Below, piece after piece: positions 44,471 through 53,023 of a stretch of DNA of 64,000 bases. Position 1 is the stretch's first letter; each line of letters starts with the position of its first letter. Source of the DNA: Pseudorhodobacter antarcticus. Its GTDB lineage: Bacteria; Pseudomonadota; Alphaproteobacteria; Rhodobacterales; Rhodobacteraceae. A program made the translations under genes and the position numbers. The notes beneath the pieces are model-generated. The model saw only the letters and a list, made by a program, of their open reading frames with translations, was not told the origin of the DNA and did not search any database. The stretch lies in assembly GCF_900110135.1 (NCBI RefSeq), contig NZ_FOCO01000001.1, forward strand, positions 124,001-188,000, written 5' to 3'.

Positions 44471-45246
44471 CCCGTCACCGCCACGCCACCATCAATCACA
44501 AGTGCTTGGCCAGTCATCATTTTTGACGATGATGAGGCGAGGAATAATACCCCCCCCACAATATCATCAGGGGACAAACTATCTTGCAAACATTGCCGCG
44601 CCAGATGGGCCGCCAACCCTTCGGGCGTCACCCACATATCCTTTTGCTTTTGCGTCAAAACCCAGCCCGGGGCCAGCGCATTGACACGAATCCGGTCAGG
44701 CCCAAACTCGCGCGCAAGGCTGCGGGTCAAGCCGTTGATCGCGGAATTGGCGGCGGTGTACAGCGGATAGCCCGCGTTCCCCATCATGTAACTGATCGAC
44801 GAAAAGTTGATGATCGACCCACCGCCAGCCGCCTTCATCCCCGCAACGACGGCTTGGGCCGCAAAGAAATACGGCTTGAAATTAATGTCCATCATCTGGG
44901 TGTAAAACGCATCATCGACCTGCGCCGTGCTGTGGCGTTTGTCGTTGGCGGCGTTGTTGACCAGCGTGGTGACGGGGCCATGCGCGGCACCGGCTTGCGC
45001 AATAGCGGCCTGCAACGCGTCTGTGTTCGTAATGTCACAGGCGATAAACAAAGGGCGATTTCCGGTCGCGGTTTCCATCTGATCGACAAAGGCGCTGGCG
45101 TCTGACCGTTGCACAAATGCCACGCGCGCGCCTTGCCGCAAGAACCCTTCGGTCAGCGCCGCCCCAATGCCCGACCCGCCGCCAGTGATGAAAACGGACG
45201 CGCGGGACAGGCAGGAATAGGTCGCTTGGGGCATAAAATCACTCAT
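44467..45246 (-). CDS. SDR dehydrogenase, probable galactose 1-dehydrogenase, with YxxxN
   Basis: 259 residues, a classical SDR: ITGGGSGIGAA (18-30) binds NAD(P), VNNAAND is at 97-102, and the catalytic Ser is near 150. The active-site motif reads Y163-T-A-A-N167, with Asn where nearly all SDRs have Lys (the codon is AAT at 44746-44748). By context it should oxidise galactose to galactono-lactone. A subgroup of sugar SDRs may carry this Asn naturally; otherwise activity is in doubt. It overlaps GH36 by eight bases and DgoK by four. Confidence 0.85.
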   Translation of the reverse strand: MSDFMPQATYSCLSRASVFITGGGSGIGAALTEGFLRQGARVAFVQRSDASAFVDQMETATGNRPLFIACDITNTDALQAAIAQAGAAHGPVTTLVNNAANDKRHSTAQVDDAFYTQMMDINFKPYFFAAQAVVAGMKAAGGGSIINFSSISYMMGNAGYPLYTAANSAINGLTRSLAREFGPDRIRVNALAPGWVLTQKQKDMWVTPEGLAAHLARQCLQDSLSPDDIVGGVLFLASSSSKMMTGQALVIDGGVAVTG

Positions 45247-47326
45247 CAGGGGAAAGGCGGGTGCCTTCCAGCACCCACATGGTTTCGGGGAAATGCCACG
45301 GCAGCATGATGCCGTGCTGCATAAGATAGGTGCCAGACAGGCGCAACGGGCCCGATTTCAGCGCGGGCGTACCGCGCGATAACCGGGTCGGCGCGCGGGT
45401 GGGCCGCAGCGTGATGTCGTACTGCGCTGCGGGATCAAGCCCTGTTAGGCGCAAAGGCCGCGGCAGAATTTGCCGTGAAGTGGCTGTTTTGGCTGCGAAA
45501 ACCACAAAGCGCGCGCCATCCCGTTCCTGCTGCTGTTCGGCAATCACGGACGGGTCCGCACTGTCCAACCGCAAGATATCGCCATGCATGGTCCAATCAC
45601 GGTTGGCCTTCCACCACGCGGTCACTTCGGTCAGGGTTGCTGCCTCGTCTTTCGTTAACTCACGCGGGTCCATTTCGAACCCCATGTGCCGTTGGGCAGC
45701 AGTCCACGCGCGCAAGGCAATATCCAGCGTGCGCCCCGATGTGTGACAATGGCGCGGCCCAACATGCGATCCGGTCACAGCGGCGGGTAGGAACAGCGCC
45801 GCATCATGTTGAATTTGCAGGCGTTCCAGGGCATCATTGCTGTCGGATAACCACACCCGCTGGGTGTGCGCCATGATGCCAAAGTCGATACGACCGCCGC
45901 CCGACGCGCAACTTTCAATCTCTACCAACGGGAAATCGCTGCGCAAACGGGCCAGCAGGGCATAGGTGCCGCGGGTTTGAGCGGAGTCGGGATTGGGCAG
46001 AAGTCGGTTATGATCCCATTTGATATAGTCGATGGCGTGGGCCGCCAAAATCGTCGCGATCTGGGCGTAAAGATGGTCGCGCACTTGCGGCAGGGCCATG
46101 TTCAAAACCAATTGCTGACGGCCGCGAATTTGGTCCATGGGGCCAAGCACCCAATCGGGGTGAGCGCGGAACAAGTCACTGTTTTTATTTATCATTTCAG
46201 GTTCAAACCACAACCCAAACGTCATGCCAGCGGCGTGGATATGATCAATCAACGGGGTCAAACCATCAGGGTATTTGCGCGCATCCACCTGCCAATCACC
46301 AAGGCTGGACGTGTCATCATCGCGCTGCCCGAACCAGCCATCATCCAGCACAAACCGTTCGGCCCCAAGGGCGGCGGCGCGGGTGGCGATGTCTTTCAAC
46401 TCGGCCAAGCTGTGGCGAAAATACACCGCTTCCCAGCAGTTATAGTGCACGGGGCGGGTACGGCGGGGCCATGTGACAATCCGGTCGCGCAGATGTCGCT
46501 GGAATGCCACGGCGCATCCATTCAAACCGCTGTTGGAACAAGTGATATACAAGGGGGCAGAGGCGAATTCGGTGCCCGGCTGCGCCTCTGCGCCCCATGT
46601 GTTACCAAATTGCACTTGGCGGCGACCATCTTGCAACTCCTCGGCCACCATGCGGTGACCACCGGACCAACCGTAATGGAACGCGAAGGCTTGGCCTTGC
46701 GTGTTTGTGGCACCTGTACAGGGAATGATAAGGCCGGGGAAATGTTCGTGCCCTGACCGCCCCGTACGGCTTTCGCGCAGGCGGATACCGGGGGTCCAAG
46801 GCAGGCGAGTGGCCTGAAATTCGCCACACCAGCGGCCAGAAAAATCAATCATTTCTGTGGCTTGCTGGGGGGCTGGCAGCACGGGGGCCGCCAGCCAATC
46901 CAGCCGCACAGGGGCGCTGGCGGTCAGGCGGGTTTGCGCGGTGATGATATGGGTTTGCGCACCCGCTGCGAAATCAAACTGCAAGGTTAGGCCAAGGGCA
47001 GCATCGGCATAGATCAATGACAGCGTGCCCTTGCCAACCGCATCGCGCACATAGGAAAAGCGTGGCAAAAGCGCCGCACCCGTAGCATCGCGCAGGGCCA
47101 AACCGGGCTGACCGGGGAAACTGCGCGCCGCCTCGGGGCACAGCGACAGAGCAGGGTTTTCATCCAGCATCCCGCCTGTCACATCCAGCGTATGGGCGGC
47201 GGCAATGTCGCCCAGATCGCAATCCGGCAAGGTCGCCCCCCAATAGACACATTCGGGCAAATGCCCATCCCGTGCGGCCAGCGCCAGCGTTTGCCGCCCA
47301 TCATCCAAACGCCATGTTTGCATCAT
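45239..47326 (-). CDS. GH36 alpha-galactosidase
   Basis: 695 residues, standard for tetrameric bacterial GH36. An N-terminal beta domain precedes the barrel: HYNCWEAVYF, ERFVLDDGWFGQRDDD, GLWFEPEMIN, nucleophile Asp in DYIKWDHNR, CASGGGRID, and acid/base Asp in VWLSDSNDALERL. It removes terminal alpha-galactose from substrates such as melibiose or raffinose. ATG 47326 overlaps the permease stop (ATGA). No signal peptide, so it acts on imported sugar. Confidence 0.94.
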   Translation of the reverse strand: MMQTWRLDDGRQTLALAARDGHLPECVYWGATLPDCDLGDIAAAHTLDVTGGMLDENPALSLCPEAARSFPGQPGLALRDATGAALLPRFSYVRDAVGKGTLSLIYADAALGLTLQFDFAAGAQTHIITAQTRLTASAPVRLDWLAAPVLPAPQQATEMIDFSGRWCGEFQATRLPWTPGIRLRESRTGRSGHEHFPGLIIPCTGATNTQGQAFAFHYGWSGGHRMVAEELQDGRRQVQFGNTWGAEAQPGTEFASAPLYITCSNSGLNGCAVAFQRHLRDRIVTWPRRTRPVHYNCWEAVYFRHSLAELKDIATRAAALGAERFVLDDGWFGQRDDDTSSLGDWQVDARKYPDGLTPLIDHIHAAGMTFGLWFEPEMINKNSDLFRAHPDWVLGPMDQIRGRQQLVLNMALPQVRDHLYAQIATILAAHAIDYIKWDHNRLLPNPDSAQTRGTYALLARLRSDFPLVEIESCASGGGRIDFGIMAHTQRVWLSDSNDALERLQIQHDAALFLPAAVTGSHVGPRHCHTSGRTLDIALRAWTAAQRHMGFEMDPRELTKDEAATLTEVTAWWKANRDWTMHGDILRLDSADPSVIAEQQQERDGARFVVFAAKTATSRQILPRPLRLTGLDPAAQYDITLRPTRAPTRLSRGTPALKSGPLRLSGTYLMQHGIMLPWHFPETMWVLEGTRLSPDE

Positions 47327-48168
47327 TTCACCGCCCCCAAGGTTAGCCCCGCGATGAAGTGTTTTTGCATCAGGAAAAACATCAAAACGGGGGGAAGAGC
47401 GGCCAGAATGGACCCGGCAGATACCAGATGCCACGCGGCCACCCATTGCCCGTTCAACGAGGACAGGCCCGCGGTGATGGGCTGGGTTTCCTTGGTCGTG
47501 GTCAGCACGGTGGCCCAGAAAAAGTCGTTCCAGATGAAGGTGAACACCAAAACCGATAGGGCGGCGATGGCGGGTTTCATCAGGGGCAAGACGATGTGCC
47601 AAAAGATTTGGATCTCGGACACGCCCTCGACGCGCGCGGCCTCGATCAGCTCAAACGGGAGGGCCTTGATGAAATTGCGCATGAAAAGGGTGCAAAATCC
47701 GGTTTGAAAGGCGATGTGAAACATCGCAAGTCCGGTCCATGAGTTGTACATGCCAAGGGTCAACGTCAGATCGCGCACGGGCACCATAAGGATTTGAAAT
47801 GGAATGAAATTACCCGCGACAAACAGGAAAAACACCACGAGGTTGGACCGGAATTTATAGATGCCAAGCGCAAATCCGGTCATGCACGACAGCGCAACCG
47901 CGCCGATCACCGTGGGGATCGTGACCTTCAGCGAATTGAGCATGTAGCTGCCCAGATCGCTGTCGCGAAACACTGAAATGTAGTTTTCAAACGCGATATA
48001 GCTGGGCATTCCGAAATAATTGCCCTGCGCCAAATCGGACGCCGGGCGCAGCGATGTCATAGCGACGCCAAGCAGGGGAAACAGCCACAAAATCAATGCG
48101 ATAGGCAATGCGATGGTGTAAAGGCGCTGGGTCAGCGGGCGGGTTTGTTCAATTGGGCGAGGAAACAT
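47323..48168 (-). CDS. ABC sugar transporter permease (MalG-type)
   Basis: 281 residues, six hydrophobic helices. The EAA loop is EAARVEGVSEIQIFWHIVLPLMKPA, the contact site for the ATPase. Of the CUT1 (MalG-like) group by size and order. It lies three bases after the first permease gene. Confidence 0.92.
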   Translation of the reverse strand: MFPRPIEQTRPLTQRLYTIALPIALILWLFPLLGVAMTSLRPASDLAQGNYFGMPSYIAFENYISVFRDSDLGSYMLNSLKVTIPTVIGAVALSCMTGFALGIYKFRSNLVVFFLFVAGNFIPFQILMVPVRDLTLTLGMYNSWTGLAMFHIAFQTGFCTLFMRNFIKALPFELIEAARVEGVSEIQIFWHIVLPLMKPAIAALSVLVFTFIWNDFFWATVLTTTKETQPITAGLSSLNGQWVAAWHLVSAGSILAALPPVLMFFLMQKHFIAGLTLGAVK

Positions 48169-48171
48169 CTG

Positions 48172-49059
48172 TCAGCGCTCCGTCTCGTCGCGCCACATCT
48201 TCCAGATGAAGCCCGAGATGAAAACCATCATAATCGCAAACAACACAACGGCGATTGCCGCACCGTAGCCCATGCGAAAGCCATATTCGCTAAGCGCTTG
48301 TTCGTACATGTAAAACGACAACACACGGCTGGACCCCCAAGGCCCACCATCGGTCATAATCGACACCAAATCAAAGCTGCGCAGCGCGCCGATCACGGTC
48401 ACAACCACGGCAATAAACGTGGCAGGGCGCAGTTGCGGCAAGATCACATGCCACAGCATTTTCCAGCCTTTGGCCCCGTCCAACCGCGCCGCCTCGACCT
48501 GATCGGGGGCGATGTTGTTCAGACCCGTGATATACAGGATCATCACATAGGCAATTTGCGGCCAAAGGCCGGCCACGATGATGCCATAGGTGACGTATTT
48601 TTCATCCGCCAGAATGGCGATACCATCGCCTGTCAGCCATTCGATCAGCTTGTAAAACAGGCCGAAATTGGGCGCGTAAAACCATGAAAACATCAATCCC
48701 ACAACGACCTGCGAGATCACAAAAGGAAAGAAAAACAACGACTTGTAAATGCGGATGCCGCGCACGGTTTGGTTCAGGAATATCGCGATAAACAGGCCCG
48801 CAGGCACCGCCAGCAAATAAAGCGCCAGCCAGATCACGTTGTTTTTCAACGAGGTGTAAAACGCCTCATCATCCAGCAATTCGACATAGTTCGCGGTGCC
48901 AATATAGGTGGCATCCCCCAGCCCGTCCCAGTCATAAAACGACAGCGAGAGCGATTGGAAAATCGGGATGATGACATAAACCAGGAACATCGCCGCACCC
49001 GGCGCAAGGAACAGCCACGGCGCTAGACGCAACTGGTTTCGTTTCCAATAGCTGGTCAT
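48172..49059 (-). CDS. ABC sugar transporter permease (MalF-type)
   Basis: 295 residues with six helices, starting APWLFLAPGAAMFLVYVIIP as usual for CUT1 MalF-like subunits. The EAA loop is EAARLDGAKGWKMLWHVILPQLRPA. It follows the binding-protein gene after 54 bases that hold a stable hairpin. Confidence 0.92.
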   Translation of the reverse strand: MTSYWKRNQLRLAPWLFLAPGAAMFLVYVIIPIFQSLSLSFYDWDGLGDATYIGTANYVELLDDEAFYTSLKNNVIWLALYLLAVPAGLFIAIFLNQTVRGIRIYKSLFFFPFVISQVVVGLMFSWFYAPNFGLFYKLIEWLTGDGIAILADEKYVTYGIIVAGLWPQIAYVMILYITGLNNIAPDQVEAARLDGAKGWKMLWHVILPQLRPATFIAVVVTVIGALRSFDLVSIMTDGGPWGSSRVLSFYMYEQALSEYGFRMGYGAAIAVVLFAIMMVFISGFIWKMWRDETER

Positions 49060-49081
49060 GGCTTCCCCCCCTTGGCGAAAA

Positions 49082-49106
49082 TGGCCCCACGTTACACGCG
49101 GGGCCA
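49082..49106 (-). promoter_or_regulatory. intercistronic hairpin between binding-protein and permease genes
   Basis: TGGCCCC (49082-49088) pairs with GGGGCCA (49100-49106), continued by CGT/ACG after one mismatch. There is no T run, so it may protect the binding-protein message or attenuate the genes downstream instead of ending transcription. Confidence 0.6.
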
Positions 49107-49113
49107 GATTGGA

Positions 49114-50346
49114 TTATTTATAGATACGGTCGCGCGACTTTTCCAAACGGTCCAGAATGGCGTCCAGACGGTCTGGTTTCACCATAAATTCCTGGAACCC
49201 TTCCATGCCTATTTTTGCCATTTCGGCGGGGGCATCGCGGTCAAAGAATTGCGCCAGCGCATAGGCCGACGACAGTGCTTCAAACCCTGCGGACAGGAAC
49301 GGATCGGCAGCATCCACAGTCGCACCCTTGTTCGTGGGCAATTGCCCCAAGGCCGCGTTCAGCTTGGTCTGCACATCGGCGCGCGCGACAAAAGCCAGGA
49401 ATTTCTTGGCATCATCGACGTTTTTCGCACCTGCTGGAATGTGGATCGTATCGGTCGGCGCATCTTCGGCACGCGGCAGGCCTGCAGTGATTTCTGGGAA
49501 CACCAGAAAGCCCAAGGTGTCATTCGTCATGCCACCTTCTTTGAAATTCGCCACGGCAAAGTTGCCCATGACATAATTCGCGGCCTTACCTTGCACCAAC
49601 AGCGCTGCGGCATCTTGCCAATCAATCGCCGCGTGGTTTTCGGTGGTATAGGGCAGCACTTTTGCCCATTCCGCAAAGGTCGCTTTGACCTTGTCATCGG
49701 TCCACGCAACCTTGCCCGCTGTCAGGTCCATGTGGAATTCATAGCCGTTGGTGCGCAGGTTCAGATAGTCGAATATCCCAGCAATCGGCCACAGCGCCTT
49801 GGACCCGGTGGTCAGGCAATCGACGCCCGCCGCTTTGAACTTTGCGCAGTTTTCAATGAACCCATCCCAAGTGGTTGGCACTTCAACGCCCGCCGCTTTG
49901 TACACGTCCTTGTTGTAATAAATACCCCACTGGTAATAGGTATAGGGCACGCCCCACTGCTTGCCATCAATGGTCATCGACGCTTTGGCGGATGCCAATT
50001 GCTCGCTCAACCCATTGTCAGCCCAGACATCGGACACGTCCATGAACTGACCTGCGTTAACAAACGGGGCCATGCGGTTGCCCGCGTACCAGTTGGCCAA
50101 ATCCGGGCTGTCGGCGGACAAAAAGTTGCGAATCGCGGTTTTGTACCCTTCGTGGTCAAAGTTGTTCAACGTGACCTTTACGTCCGGGTTTTCCGCCTCA
50201 AAATCCGCGATGATCGCTTGGAACGCGGCCAAGGGGGCTGGGTCAAAATCGGCGTTATAGTTCAGTGTACGGGTTTGCGCGAATGCGCTGCCCGACATCA
50301 TCAATGCAGCGGTCAGCGCGAATGCGCCGGTTTTCAGCTGTGTCAT
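49114..50346 (-). CDS. ABC sugar transporter substrate-binding protein
   Basis: 410 residues, extracellular solute-binding family 1. Signal peptide MTQLKTGAFALTAALMMSGSAFA, then QTRTLNYNADFD. The lobes include VTLNNFDHEGYKTAIRNFLS and GVPYTYYQWGIYYNKDVYKAAGV. Gene context (both alpha- and beta-galactosidases downstream) suggests a galactoside ligand. It is the first gene of the operon, with GGAGG upstream of ATG 50346. Confidence 0.92.
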   Translation of the reverse strand: MTQLKTGAFALTAALMMSGSAFAQTRTLNYNADFDPAPLAAFQAIIADFEAENPDVKVTLNNFDHEGYKTAIRNFLSADSPDLANWYAGNRMAPFVNAGQFMDVSDVWADNGLSEQLASAKASMTIDGKQWGVPYTYYQWGIYYNKDVYKAAGVEVPTTWDGFIENCAKFKAAGVDCLTTGSKALWPIAGIFDYLNLRTNGYEFHMDLTAGKVAWTDDKVKATFAEWAKVLPYTTENHAAIDWQDAAALLVQGKAANYVMGNFAVANFKEGGMTNDTLGFLVFPEITAGLPRAEDAPTDTIHIPAGAKNVDDAKKFLAFVARADVQTKLNAALGQLPTNKGATVDAADPFLSAGFEALSSAYALAQFFDRDAPAEMAKIGMEGFQEFMVKPDRLDAILDRLEKSRDRIYK

Positions 50347-50379
50347 GGTTTCCTCCCTGACGGTTTCGATGGGCGTTAG

Positions 50380-50396
50380 GTTTCATTATTTGAAAC
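50380..50396. promoter_or_regulatory. putative IclR operator, box 1
   Basis: GTTTCA-TTATT-TGAAAC, a perfect inverted repeat between the divergent binding-protein and iclR genes. Confidence 0.6.
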
Positions 50397-50399
50397 TCA

Positions 50400-50416
50400 G
50401 TTTTGAATGTTGAAAC
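50400..50416. promoter_or_regulatory. putative IclR operator, box 2
   Basis: GTTTTGAATGTTGAAAC, an imperfect copy of box 1 of the same length, centred exactly 20 bases from it, so both lie on one face of the helix. Confidence 0.5.
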
Positions 50417-50465
50417 TATGCGCTGAATGGGATAGCCTGTCAACAACGACAATCAGGGGGCTTCG

Positions 50466-51251
50466 GTGAACAAGATCGTTGAAACAGGGGATGGCACTGT
50501 TGGCAAAGCGCTGGAGGTGCTGGACAGCGTCGCCGCCGTCGGTGGCCCCGTGCGGTTTACCGACCTGCTGGCCAACAGCCCGTTTCCCAAGGCGACCCTG
50601 TACCGGTTTTTGCAAACCCTGACGCATCAAGGCATGCTGTCTTATGACCCCGACCGTCAAACCTATGCGTTGGGGATGCGGTTGGTGCGGCTGGCGCATA
50701 CGGCCTGGTCACGGTCCAGCCTTGCCCCAATCGCGCGCCCGCATTTGGACCGCTTGTCGGCGGAATTGGGCGAAACCTTGCATTTGGCGCAGTTGGACCA
50801 AGGCCAAGTGCTGTATGTCGACAAACGCAACGCCGCCCAACCGGTTGAAATGTTTTCATCCGCAGGCAAGGTTGGCCCCGCTTATTGCACCGGGGTGGGC
50901 AAAGCGATGATGGCCCATTTGCCCCCTGATGCGGTGGAACAAGTCATGGTGCGGCAAAGCTTTCACCGCTTCACCCCCCACACCTATACGACGCCTGCCG
51001 AACTAGCAGCGGAACTGACCGCGATCACCAAACGCGGCTATGCGTTCGACCGCGAGGAACATGAGCCGGGCATCATCTGCATCGCCGTGCCTATCCTGTC
51101 GGACCGGGGGCGGGCGATTGGGGCAATTTCGGTCACATCCACCACCACGCGTACCGATCTGGGCGCGCTGAAACTTTTGGCACCAAGGCTGCGCGCCGTT
51201 GCGCAAGACATCGCAGGGGACGCGCGCGATTGGCGTTTTCCGGAACAATAA
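50466..51251 (+). CDS. IclR-family transcriptional regulator of the galactoside locus
   Basis: 261 residues. N-terminal winged helix ([24 protein letters not shown]) and C-terminal IclR effector domain ([52 protein letters not shown]). GTG 50466 is preceded by AGGGGG. It is divergent from the operon it most likely controls and is followed after 10 bases by the transporter ATPase gene. Confidence 0.93.
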   Translation: MNKIVETGDGTVGKALEVLDSVAAVGGPVRFTDLLANSPFPKATLYRFLQTLTHQGMLSYDPDRQTYALGMRLVRLAHTAWSRSSLAPIARPHLDRLSAELGETLHLAQLDQGQVLYVDKRNAAQPVEMFSSAGKVGPAYCTGVGKAMMAHLPPDAVEQVMVRQSFHRFTPHTYTTPAELAAELTAITKRGYAFDREEHEPGIICIAVPILSDRGRAIGAISVTSTTTRTDLGALKLLAPRLRAVAQDIAGDARDWRFPEQ

Positions 51252-51261
51252 GGGGGCTTCG

Positions 51262-52323
51262 ATGACGGGCGTAAATCTGGCTGGGGTGACAAAGCGGTTT
51301 GGCGATGTGCAGGTGATCCACGGGGTCGATCTAGTGGTGGAAGATGGGGAGTTTTGCGTGTTCGTCGGCCCATCAGGCTGCGGCAAATCCACCTTGCTGC
51401 GCATGATCGCGGGCTTGGAAAAAACCACCGCCGGGCATATTGCCATTGGCGACCGTGACGTGACCGATGCCGACCCCGCCGATCGTGGCGTGGCGATGGT
51501 GTTCCAAACCTATGCCCTGTACCCGCATATGACCGTGGCCGAAAACATGGGGTTCGGGTTGAAAATGACCGGCCACTCAAAGGCCGAAGTCGCCGCCAAA
51601 GTGGCCGAAGCCAGCCGAATTTTGAAGCTGGATGATTATCTGACCCGCAAACCCAAGGCGCTGTCTGGTGGGCAACGCCAGCGCGTGGCGATTGGGCGCG
51701 CGATTGTGCGCGGGCCGGAAGTGTTTTTGTTCGATGAACCGCTGTCGAACCTTGATGCGGAATTGCGCGTTGAAATGCGTGGCGAAATTGCGCGCCTGCA
51801 CCGCGAGATCGGGGCCACGATGATCTATGTCACTCATGATCAGGTGGAGGCGATGACGCTTGCCGACAAAATCGTGGTGCTGCGCAAAGGCGTGATAGAA
51901 CAGGTCGGCGCCCCGTTGGAATTGTACAACAACCCCGACAACCGCTTCGTGGCGGGCTTTATCGGGTCGCCCGCGATGAACTTTGTGGGCGGCACAGTGG
52001 CGCGGGCGGGCGTGGTCACGGCCCCCGGTTTTGGGGTCGATGTGGCAACTGACGCGGCGCTGCCGGGGGCTGGCGCATCCGTGGTTTTGGGCCTGCGCCC
52101 CCAGCATGTCCAAATTTGCGCGGGCAATACCCACCGCGTGGAAATGACCGAGGCGTTGGGCGGCGTCACCTATATCCACCTGACCACCGCCACGCATGAA
52201 AAACTGGTGGTCGAGGTGCATGACACACCAACCGCCAAATTGGGCACGACTGTTGGCATCAAAATTGATGCCACCCACGCCTTGGTGTTTGAAGACAGCA
52301 CGCGCGGTTTGCGTTTGCGGTAA
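51262..52323 (+). CDS. ABC sugar transporter ATP-binding protein (UgpC/MsmK type)
   Basis: 353 residues. Walker [11 protein letters not shown]-loop [11 protein letters not shown], signature [14 protein letters not shown], Walker [13 protein letters not shown] and H-loop YVTHDQ. The C-terminal ~115 residues form the OB-fold regulatory domain of CUT1 ATPases. ATG 51262 has AGGGGG upstream, the same leader as iclR. It should energise the two permeases encoded on the other strand. Confidence 0.93.
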   Translation: MTGVNLAGVTKRFGDVQVIHGVDLVVEDGEFCVFVGPSGCGKSTLLRMIAGLEKTTAGHIAIGDRDVTDADPADRGVAMVFQTYALYPHMTVAENMGFGLKMTGHSKAEVAAKVAEASRILKLDDYLTRKPKALSGGQRQRVAIGRAIVRGPEVFLFDEPLSNLDAELRVEMRGEIARLHREIGATMIYVTHDQVEAMTLADKIVVLRKGVIEQVGAPLELYNNPDNRFVAGFIGSPAMNFVGGTVARAGVVTAPGFGVDVATDAALPGAGASVVLGLRPQHVQICAGNTHRVEMTEALGGVTYIHLTTATHEKLVVEVHDTPTAKLGTTVGIKIDATHALVFEDSTRGLRLR

Positions 52324-52330
52324 ACGCGCC

Positions 52331-53023
52331 TTACCCCAAATACGCGGCCAATTCGGGGGGCGGATTGGCCAATAAAGCGGCGGTGGGTTGCGGGGCATGG
52401 GCCACACCGCCCGCCACCAAACAAGTGATCGGCGCGAAACTTGCCGCGTCCTTTGGGTCATGCGTCACCATCAAAACGGTGGCCCCGCTTTCGCCCGCCA
52501 GTTCTGCCACCAACGCCAACATATCGGCCTTTAACGCGGGCCCAAGGGCTGCGAACGGTTCATCCAGCAGCAACAATGGCCGCGCACGCAGCAACGCCCG
52601 CGCCAGCGCCGCCCGGCTTTGCTGCCCACCCGAAAGTTGTGCAGGCAAGCGCGGCCCCATGCCCGCCAATCCCACGCGGGTCAACGCCGCATCAACGCGG
52701 GCGTGATCGGCGCGCGCCAACCGCAACCCCGGCGCAATCCCCAACCCCAAATTCTGCGCGATGGTCAAATGCGGAAACAGGTTTTGATCCTGAAACACCG
52801 TTGTGATGGGCCGCGCGCCGGGGTCCATCCGCGTCAAATCCACCCCGTCCCACATAACCCGCCCCGAATCGGCCCCGAAAAACCCACCAATCACCGAAAG
52901 CAGGGTCGATTTACCCGCCCCCGATGGGCCAATCACCGCAATCCGTGCGCCAGCAGCCGCCTGCCAATCGGCGGTCAGGCGAAACGCGCCTTGGGTCACA
53001 ACCACGTTTTCAAGCAGCAGCAT
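52331..53023 (-). CDS. thiQ: thiamine ABC transporter ATP-binding protein
   Basis: 230 residues, the ThiQ size. Walker A GPSGAGKST, Q-loop FQDQNLFPHLTI, signature LSGGQQSRAALARA, Walker B LLLLDEPFAALG, H-loop MVTHDP. Third gene behind the TPP riboswitch; its start overlaps the thiP end by 14 bases. Confidence 0.92.
   Translation of the reverse strand: MLLLENVVVTQGAFRLTADWQAAAGARIAVIGPSGAGKSTLLSVIGGFFGADSGRVMWDGVDLTRMDPGARPITTVFQDQNLFPHLTIAQNLGLGIAPGLRLARADHARVDAALTRVGLAGMGPRLPAQLSGGQQSRAALARALLRARPLLLLDEPFAALGPALKADMLALVAELAGESGATVLMVTHDPKDAASFAPITCLVAGGVAHAPQPTAALLANPPPELAAYLG

Noticed and set aside
52324-52330. Terminator between the converging ABC ATPase and thiQ genes
   Set aside because: Only seven bases separate the stops and no hairpin with a T run is visible.
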